Assembly: GCF_002575655.3 (NCBI RefSeq)
Contig: NC_053035.3
Coordinates: 93,273,322-93,337,321, forward strand
DNA length: 64,000 bases
Direction of reading: 5' to 3'
Source of the DNA: Aegilops tauschii subsp. strangulata
Taxonomy: Eukaryota > Streptophyta > Magnoliopsida > Poales > Poaceae
In this document: positions 56,091 through 64,000 of the stretch, one piece after another
Position numbering within the stretch: the first letter of the stretch is position 1
How the letters are laid out: every line of letters begins with the position of its first letter
Position numbers and translations under genes: made by a program
Notes under the pieces: model-generated
What the model was told of the DNA's origin: nothing
The model's input: only the letters and a program-made list of their open reading frames with translations
The model's database searches: none

Positions 56091-57350
56091 TTTGGCCTAG
56101 TGGGTTTCAGTGATATGACGTGGTACAGTGCCGTCCAGTCTTCACGTGTGGTAGCAGTATTGCGGGTACAGTAAGTTTTCTTGAACAAACCTAATTCAAT
56201 GAAGTCATGATGGTTCCTTCGTCCGACCAACTTACAGTGGGAAAGGTTGGGCCTGCGCTACGACCGGGGTGGACCAGGATAATTTTGTGCATGGCAGGTG
56301 GACCAGGATGGTCGACGTCCCACATGTCGGCGAATGAAAGTATTCTTTCCAATATAGAGGACGAGCAACGAGTATTCATTGTTTATTTTTTATGAAAGCT
56401 ATTGTCTCCACTGTTACGACGGAGGAGTGTGAAACACGGCAGCCCAGTGAACTTGGCATGTGCACCACTCCCTCCTTCCTCATGTAATACTACCATAGTG
56501 TTGATATAAGGTTGGCTATAAGGTTACAACTTTTCTCACTTTCTCTCTATCTATTTTCTCTGAAATGTATTTTACCTTTCTTTTTTTAGACACAATTGTT
56601 TTTTATGCCTCTGTTTTCTAGAATTAGTTTTTTTATACCTAGGAGCACGTGTAGAGACGGGCTCTTGCAGAGCCCACTCCTTGACTTTGTCAATGCCTCT
56701 CTCTCCTCCACATAAGCGGGCAAGCCCAGTATTTTACTAGTACTACTTGCTATGAATGCGGGCAGCTGGCGTCTGAGGGGGAGCGCGCGCGCGGGGGGGG
56801 GGGGGGGGGGGATGGGTTTTCTGGTGGGCCAGGGCGGTCAAAAGTGGGCTTGGAAGCGGGCCGGACTCCCGCATGGCCCACCTCACATTATCACCATATA
56901 TTTCTTGGAGTCCATGCACGGCAGGCGGGCGATCTCTTCTCCCTCCACCGTCTCTCTCTTCTTAGCCGACGCCCGCCGAGCGATTAGATTTTGTCTATCG
57001 ACAGTTTACTCAATTGCAGTCCCACATGTCAGTGAAAATGCAAGACAACGCGTGTACCCTCTGGTGAGCGGCGTGCAAGCCGGACTGTAGGGGGTGCGAC
57101 GCGAACGCGACGCATACGAGTCGTAAGTGTGCCGCCTTTTCCTTTTGAATTTGCAAAGCGTAACATTTTCGTGCGATCGATCGATAGAAATCCAGAACAA
57201 AATGACGAGGGGGGGGGGCTTTCCTGCACGTTAGGCGGGCTAGTTTGAGTGATATGACGTGCTACAGTGCCATCCACTTGCTCCATTTTTATGTAAGCAA
57301 GAGTCTACACTCTTACGTGGGAGGAGTGCGAAACACGGCGGATCTGATTT
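56084..57350. repeat. Diverged local duplication
   Basis: TAGGCGGGCTAGTTTG...AGTGATATGACGTG...CTACAGTGCC at 56085-56135 recurs at 57229-57275, and GGAGGAGTGTGAAACACGGC (56421-56440) recurs, one base changed, at 57320. The second copy lacks about 250 bp between these parts. A run of 19 G lies between them at 56793-56811. No gene is supported in this stretch. Confidence 0.45.
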
Positions 57351-57417
57351 TGATCGAGGGATAACTATTCCCTGTGAAATAATGGAGCACTGTTAGCGAT
57401 TATAGCATGATAGTTAA

Positions 57418-57820
57418 GGCATCTCCAGCGCTGGCCCACAAATTTACACCCGCATCTGTCCGAGGACACTGATGCCAGAGGATGCTAACCAATGCTGCCC
57501 GCATACCTTTCGACAACTATATGAACTAACCGGACGAAATTCATGCAAACAAAGCAAATTTCAAATTAACCGGATGAAATTCATTACATCTCAAAAACTT
57601 TTCCTATAAACTGGACGAGATTCATTACATATTTCGCACAAACCGTACTAAAACCTACTGTAAACCTAATCAAAACGATCGCCGGCGCCCGACCACCATG
57701 TCCAGCCATGAACCCCGAGAAAGCCGGCCATTTCCTTTGCCTCCTCCTCATCCGCCTTGATAACCTCCTCCTCCGGAGCATAAGGTTCTGAAGAATTCCG
57801 CCTCCACATCGCCGTCAAGC
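57418..57820 (-). mobile_element. Harbinger-like DNA transposon fragment
   Basis: Begins GGCATCTCCAGCGCTGGCCC after TTAA, a terminus I recall from grass PIF/Harbinger-type elements. On the minus strand the right end reads PEEEVIKADEEEAKEMAGFL, an acidic stretch like the end of the Myb-type ORF1 of such elements, followed by stops. It is cut at 57820 by the next LTR element. Confidence 0.4.
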
Positions 57821-60470
57821 TGTAACATCCCAAATTTTCAATTTGGAATGTTATACATAGGTCATCGTATGCATATCATATTTTATCTGCATTTCGTTTG
57901 TGATCCTAGAAATTCTAAGCAACTCAAGGACCCACGGAGAGAGTTGGGGATTTCATTATTTTCATATTTGAATTTTTCCCAAATTTGAAAAGAGGATCAT
58001 TTTGGTTTTAATTATTTTCTCCCTAAATATTTCCAATATAAAAATAAATGAGAGGAGATAATATGCTTCTCCAAAAATAAAAGAAATATTGGAGGAAATA
58101 TATTAAAATCAAATAAATAATTTTATTTGGATTTTATTGCTATTTTATTTGAATTAGAAAAATATGCATTTTAAAAAAATTGCATTTTTAGGCCAAGAAA
58201 ATGTTCACTTTGTATAAATATTTTATTTAGATGGTGAAAATTGTTTTTGGCATTTTTATAATTTTTTTATATTTTTTTAGGATTTTTTCCTTTCGGCGGA
58301 ATCTATTTTAAAAAAATGTTCCCGGATCGAACTGGGTCGAAGGCCCAGCCGGCCCGCTGCGCGCCGCCTTCCCCGCCGTGCTCGGGGCGGACTCCGCCGG
58401 AGTCCGGCTTCGAGCCGCCCGCGTCGCCCCCTCCCGCAAGCCGGCCTCGCCCCTCCCCTTTAAATACCCGCCGCCGCCCCTCTCCTCGTCCCGCACCACA
58501 CCACCTCCGCCGCCAGCGCCGCCCGCCGTCGCAGCCTGCACCCGTCGCTGCCACAGCTGCCGCCGCCGTCGCCGCCGTCGCCCACGTCGCCGCACGCCAC
58601 CCCGCCTCGCCGGAACGCGCCGCCGGACTTTTTTCCGGTTTAGGTATCACCGTTCGGTTTTTTTTAAACCCTAGATCGATTTTTTGATCGGTTCAGTTTT
58701 TCTCGGTTTAGTTCTGTTTGCGAACGTTCGTTCGTTTTAATGAACGAATTCGCCCGTTCGTCTCTGCTAGCGCACGTTCGTCCGATAGATTTTTCTTTTT
58801 TCCGTTTATTTTCAGCCAGGGACCTATCCGCGATTTTTTATCACAGATTAGCCCCTGATCTTCAAACCCTCGCAACTTTTTAACCGTTCGTCCAAATCCA
58901 GTGAAACCAATGCCAAAATCTTCGTATCGAGCCCCTCTTTCTGGTTAATCAACTTGAGCATCATTTTGACAATTTAAAATTTGGTTTCAAGCAGATTTGA
59001 ATTCGAAGTTCTTTTGACCGTAGTTTCAGTTCCGTAGCTCCGATTTGATTGATTCTTTTTGCAAATCGAAGCTCTTTAGTTGTACTTTCAGATTGGATCT
59101 TCTTATTTGAGTTTACCCTTGCATCTATGCTTGAGTGCTTATGTATGCTATTGTTTGTTTGCGATAGAATTCCCGGAGTGCGAAGCGTGCTACTATGAGT
59201 CTCTAGGTTTTGCAGATCGTCTGCAAGGCAAGTAACACATTGATCATACTCTTTTCACACCCAGTTTTTATGCATTAGTTACAATCCTCAAACACTGCTT
59301 GGTATTGGGAAGTAGATGATGAGGTAGAACCTATTTCCCTTTTTATTATCAAACCCTTGGGAGTTACTTCTACGTTATGCTTATATCGCTATGCTATGCT
59401 CGTAAACATGGTTTGGTTTGAGTGATCCATGACAGATGCGAGATTATTAATTAATGGTTAACTTAAGGTGGCTACTTAAATACACATCTGGGTGGATTGG
59501 TTGCGGGCACATGGGGATATACCAATGGTGTTCTTTGGTTCGCCACCCAGGCTCAAAGGGATCATAAGATTATTCATGCTAGAAACTTCCGTGTGCAGCC
59601 ACAAGCTATTATGGGCTCTAGCATAGTTGAGTATGTTGCATGACCTCTTTCAGTGGTGGGCTAGCAGATGTAGGGGGAAGTAGGTGTAACTGTCCACCCA
59701 GAGTAAAGAGTTAATGTTTCTGAAAGACTGTGTCTTGGTCATCCGTTTCTCAAACACCATGTAGTGCGAGAAATCCAACGGAGGAGATCGAGTCTTATGG
59801 GGAAACGTGCGCAAACCTCTGCAGAGTGTACAAACTAATCGTGGTTAGCCGTGTCCCCGGTTATGGACATCTTGAGTATCTGGTTCTTGGATTATCATGT
59901 TGATCTCATCACTCTAATAAATTTGCTGGGTTGTTAATTACTGCTTAATTGGGATTGAGATGGGGTTGCCATTCTCAATGTTTATCAACTACCATGATAG
60001 TTAAACAAAATATATTCCTTTGTTGTAGGGAAAATTGGCTTTTCGCAAAAACATTATAACCATAGAGCCTCCACCAGCCATATATGCATGTAGTGATAGC
60101 ATTTATTCTGTTCATTATTCTACTGTGTTATATTGCCAGCATATTCCATGTGCTGACCCGTTTCGGGCTGCAACATATCATGTTGCAGACTTTTCAGACA
60201 AAGAGTAAGGTGCGCTAGGTCGTTGTTGTGCACTCAGCTATGCCGTTGGAGTTGATGGACTCACTTTATCTTCCAAGTCTTCCGTTGTTATCTTATTTAG
60301 ATGGCCTTAAGCCATATTATTGTAATAAGTTCTCTTTTGAGACATTCGATGCAATAAGTGTGTCATTACACTCTGTTATAAATCCTTCAAGTACTGTGTG
60401 TGTCAGCATTACCGATCCAGGGATGACACTTATACACAGAGATTTGAGTGTTTGAGGTCAGATCGCTACA
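57821..60470 (+). repeat. 5' LTR of the chromovirus-like element
   Basis: TG...CA ends. It has an AT-rich first part (to about 58310), a GC-rich block (58320-58630) containing TTTAAATACC (about 58460), a possible promoter, and then mixed sequence. No partner LTR in the window, so age cannot be estimated. Confidence 0.8.
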
Positions 60471-60577
60471 AGATGGTATCAGAGCACACGCTGATTGTAG
60501 GACACGGCCACTAAGAAAAGCCATAGGTCACTCTTCTCTACCCATTTCTGACTCCTCTCCATTTTCTACTCTATAGG

Positions 60578-61305
60578 ATGGCGGACTCAAGGAACAAATT
60601 TGCACAACCGGATGAAGACACACCTTTTGGGAGACACTTGAAGGAAGTCACTAGGTACTTGAACATCGGAATACCAAGCTTCACCGGGACCTACACCGCC
60701 ACTTTACCAGAAGAGGAGCATTGGATGATTCGATTTCAAGTTCCAGGAAGGACATTCATGCCAGTTACTGAGCCCATAGAGTTTTCCTTTGATGCACCAA
60801 CCTGGAGTTTAGGTAAGAGCATGGCAGCCCACATCGCCATGGGACGCATCGGCGAAGTTTATCACAAGGATCTTAAGGACACCATCTACCAGATATGTGG
60901 GCGCCGAGATGAGCAATGGGAGATGATCAGCACCAGGAGGACAGGTCCATTGCAGCTTTCATCCAGGAGTTAAACCAGCACATTCGTCGACAGGAGAACC
61001 AGATGTGCGCAAGCATGATAGATTTGAAGAAGGTGGTGACCAGGAACACGGAGCTAGAAGAGGAACTAGAGTCTACACGCGACGGGTATGAGGAGGAAAT
61101 CGCAATACTAGTGGAGAAGAATGACGACATGACAAGGAAGCTAGGAGTATTCATGGGAGACCCCGCGCCAGGAGGAGATGACGACCATCCCGAGGACTAC
61201 ATCATCATCGACAACACCGACTCTGACCCCGACAGTAGTGATGATGATTACGAAGATGAAGCTGGAGCGGATATCATGGAGTCTTCCACCGATCAAAATT
61301 TCTAG
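60578..61305 (+). pseudogene. Extra ORF between PBS and gag, one frameshift
   Basis: Starts MADSRNKFAQPDEDTPFGRH at 60578. A one-base loss near 60935-60940 moves the frame, and it continues from EDRSIAAFIQELNQHIRRQ to a stop at 61303-61305. The second half has a heptad-rich, probably coiled-coil stretch (about 61018-61145) and a strongly acidic tail (DSDPDSSDDDYEDEAGADI). No catalytic motif is visible. An ORF before gag is known from some plant Gypsy lineages (for example Ogre); in a chromovirus it is less usual. The function is unknown. Confidence 0.6.
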
Positions 61306-61504
61306 TAGACCACCATATTATTAGCAGTATTCCCCCATGTATATAGTAGTAGTCCGAGCACTTCTGTAACGATAGTTAGATTGATTGTATGCCCTTGTTT
61401 GAATTGATTGGTGTGATATGAATGTGTTTGTCTCATGTGCATATGGGTCGTGCTTTCTCACTAGACCTCACTCTATTCTAATCTCTCCCCTATAAACCTA
61501 CCAG

Positions 61505-64000
61505 ATGCCTCCAAGACGTGACCCCGGATTTGTCTTCCCACCAGAGCTCACTCAGTTGATCCAACAGCAGAATGCATTGATGCAGCTACTAGTCCAGAAC
61601 CAAGGCAACAACAACAACAATAACCCACCACCACCACCTCCAGTTGACAACTTAGCCCGTTTTCTGAGGTTGCAGCTGCCGGTGTTTTCCAGTAGCATCG
61701 AGCCGATAGTTGCTGATGAGTGGCTACGCAGGATTGGAAGGGAGTTGACCACCGCAGGTTGCACAGATGCTGAGAAGGTGCGTTTTTCCGCACATCAATT
61801 GGATGGACCCGCAGCCTCATGGTGGGAGAATTACACAGCCACTTTCCCTATAGCCAATGTCACTTGGGATCAGTTTCAGCAAGCGTTCCGCACTGCACAT
61901 GTCTCAACGGGAGCTATGAGCATGAAGAAGCGTGAGTTTCTCAACTTACGCCAGGGAAATCATACTGTGGGGAAGTACGTGGATGAGTTCAGTAAGTTAG
62001 CTCGCTATGCCCCGGATGATGTGGCCACCGATGTCGCGAAGCAGGAGAAGTTTATGGAAGGTTGAATGATGAGATGAGTATGCAGTTGATGGTAGCGACA
62101 TTCGCTAACTTCCAGGAGTTGGTAGACAAGGCTCTTATGCTTGAAGGGAAGCAGCAATAGATAGAGGGTCGCAAGAGGAAGTATGGACAAGGGAAGTACA
62201 ATTCAGGAGCTCAGCAGAAGCCTCGTTTTACCCCAAACTTGGGAGGATATACCCATAACCATGGAGGCCACACTCACAATGGAGGAAGTTCACATAACCA
62301 CAGTGGCTCCAAGAATGGGAATGGGAATGGAGCAGGTAGCAATTAGAACCGCTCTAACCCAGCCACACCCGCTAAGAAGGACCAAAGTCACATTACTTGT
62401 TTCAAGTGCGGGAAGACTGGACATTATGCCAATGAGTGTCCTGAAGCAAAGAATGGAAATGGCAATGGAAGCTCTGGGAAGAAGCCCAACCCTTTTAACA
62501 GGGGACAAGTGAACCACGTGAATGTGGAGGAGGTTGAAGAGCAGCCAGATGCAGTTATCGTAAGTTTTTGGTTAAGTCATTTACTGCAATCGTTCTTTTT
62601 GATACTGGTGCATCGCATTCATACATTTCAAGGGGATTTGTGGATAAGTATAAGTTGCTCACTAAAGTTCTTAGGACACCTATGTTAGTAAGCTCGCCAG
62701 GAGCGGAGTATATGGCAAGCCAAGGATGTTCTCAGATGCCATTGACCATAGGTAGGCACGTGTTCCCCTCAGACTTAATAATTCTGGAGTCGCAAGGATT
62801 GGATGTGATACTAGGCATGGATTGGCTATCGATGTATTGAGGAAACATCGATTGCGCCAGTAAGACAATTCTGCTCACCACCCCGGAGGGAAAAAGTATT
62901 AAGTATGTATCCAGACATGCGCCTAGGAGGACCCAAGTAAATTCCCTTTCAAGAGTTGTTCAGGAGGAAGTGCCCGTAGTGAAGGATTACCCGGATGTAT
63001 TTCCAGAGGAGCTACCAGGCATGCCGCCAGATCGAGACATTGAGTTTTTGATAGAGCTGTTGCCAGGCACCGGACCGATATCCAAGAGACCATACCGGAT
63101 GCCCGCAAATGATCTGGAGGAGATTAAGAAGCAGATTAAGGAGTTATTGGAGAAAGGTTACATTCAGCGAAGTTCATCACCGTGGGGAGCCCCAGTGCTC
63201 TTGGTTGAGAAGAAGGATGGATCATTGAGAATGGTTGTTGATTATCGTGCATTGAATGAAGTGACGATCAAGAACATGTACCCACTGCCAATGATCAATG
63301 ATTTGTTTGACCAGCTGCAAGGAGCTAAAGTATTCTCCAAGATCGATCTACGATCAGGATACCACCAGCTGAAGATTCGAGAACAGGATATACCCAAGAC
63401 AGCCTTCACCACAAGGTATGGGCTATATGAGTACACGCTTATGTCATTTGGGTTGACTAATGCCCCTGCCTATTACATGAGTATGATGAATAAGGTGTTC
63501 ATGGAGTTCTTGGATAAGTTTGTTGTCGTGTTCATGGATGATATCTTGGTGTACTCGAAGAATGAAGAGGAGCACAAGGAGCATTTGCGTTTAGTTCTCG
63601 AGAAGCTCAGGGAACATCAGTTGTATGCCAAGTTCAGCAAGTGTGAGTTTTGGTTGAAGGAAGTTGGATTTCTTGGCCATGTTATATCAGGAGAAGGTAT
63701 AGCAGTAGATCCTACCAAGGTTCAGTCTGTCACTGAGTGGTTGGCACCCACCTCAGTAGGAAAGATCCGCAGTTTTCTTGGACTCGCGGGATATTATCGG
63801 AGATTCATTGAGAATTTTTCCAAGATTGAGAAGCCCATGATGGAGTTGTTGAAGAAGGACATCAAGTTCAAATGGACAGATGAACGTGAAGCAAGTTTTC
63901 AGGAGCTGAAGAAACGATTAGTAACAACCCCAGTGATGATTCTGCTGGATATACGCAAGGATTTCCAAGTGTATTGCGATGCTTCTCGCTTAGGACTTGG
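61505..64000 (+). pseudogene. gag-pol of the chromovirus-like element, damaged and incomplete
   Basis: Gag from ATG at 61505 (MPPRRDPGFVFPPELTQLIQ) with the retrotransposon-gag core (WLRRIGRELTTAGC, ASWWENYTATFP). A frameshift occurs near 62063; the zinc knuckle CFKCGKTGHYANEC is at 62398-62439. A second frameshift in a T-run (62564-62568) leads into an aspartic protease with LFDTGASHSYIS (about 62598). From 62841 to the window end the pol frame is open: reverse transcriptase with [20 protein letters not shown] and the catalytic FMDD at 63531-63542, then [12 protein letters not shown] and the start of RNase H (VYCDAS). In-frame stops: 62158-62160, 62344-62346 and 62838-62840. No functional polyprotein can be made from this copy. 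Confidence 0.88.

Larger units (their letters stand above)
57821..64000 (+). mobile_element. Ty3/Gypsy chromovirus-like retrotransposon, 5' part
   Basis: The 5' LTR is 57821-60470 (2,650 bp, TGTAACATCC...GATCGCTACA), inserted in a Harbinger-like fragment (left flank CAAGC). The PBS TGGTATCAGAGC is at 60474-60485. An extra ORF (60578-61305), gag (from 61505) and pol (protease, reverse transcriptase, start of RNase H) follow, with several frameshifts and stops. Integrase, 3' LTR and right TSD lie beyond the window. Reverse transcriptase motifs suggest the Tekay/Del chromovirus lineage from memory. Confidence 0.88.

Noticed and set aside
58303..58687. Pro/Ala-rich ORFs on both strands
   Set aside because: They fall in the GC-rich block of the chromovirus-like LTR, overlapping in several frames.

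Overview
This window is nuclear DNA from a grass, almost certainly a Triticeae cereal (wheat, Aegilops, barley or rye). It is intergenic sequence packed with nested LTR retrotransposons, CACTA, Helitron and MITE elements, with very few host genes. At the left edge are the first 29 codons of an F-box gene read on the minus strand. Its N-terminus matches my memory of the rice TIR1/AFB auxin receptor Os04g0395600 (OsAFB2). Since rice chromosome 4 corresponds to Triticeae group 2, a group 2 chromosome is a reasonable inference. Transposon family names are from memory and tentative; termini, target-site duplications (TSDs), primer-binding sites (PBSs) and stop codons were read from the sequence.

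Layout. 1-530: AFB2 start and leader. 531-5810: flank with a decayed Stowaway MITE, a possible non-LTR tail and Gypsy fragments. 5811-21661: element A, a TGATACGTCTCC-type LTR retrotransposon with a tRNA-Asp-type PBS, split in its 5' LTR by an 11.7-kb non-coding large-LTR element (6823-18524, TSD GTCAT). 21662-22338: a truncated LTR. 22339-37166: a CACTA element with a minus-strand Transposase_24-type pseudogene and a tandem array of related exons; it carries a hAT-like MITE (30122-30683) and element B (31805-36683, TSD GTAAG). 37167 to about 45940: a second CACTA left end with large subterminal repeat arrays, a possible SINE, a 261-bp Helitron and a possible minus-strand gene start. 46611-46733: a foldback MITE with element C (46734-53273, TSD CGTCC) inserted at its end, all inside a locally duplicated host segment. 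54755-55469: a small two-exon repeat-protein gene with one in-frame stop. 55913-57820: MITEs, a second local duplication and a Harbinger-like fragment. 57821-64000: the 5' part of a Ty3/Gypsy chromovirus-like element with an extra ORF before gag and a damaged gag-pol; it runs off the window.

The most interesting material is in elements A, B and C. They have similar LTR ends and the same PBS class but different coding content. All three keep a hairpin 46-52 nt after the main ORF stop, a pair of AAGCTTGGGGATGCC motifs spaced 55-56 bp apart, and repeats of a TTCACTTATATCTTTT motif. None shows reverse transcriptase, so they are probably mobilised by another element and keep these parts as cis-acting signals. 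The exon array in the CACTA gene, the 15-residue-repeat gene and the insertion of element C at a MITE end also deserve a second look.
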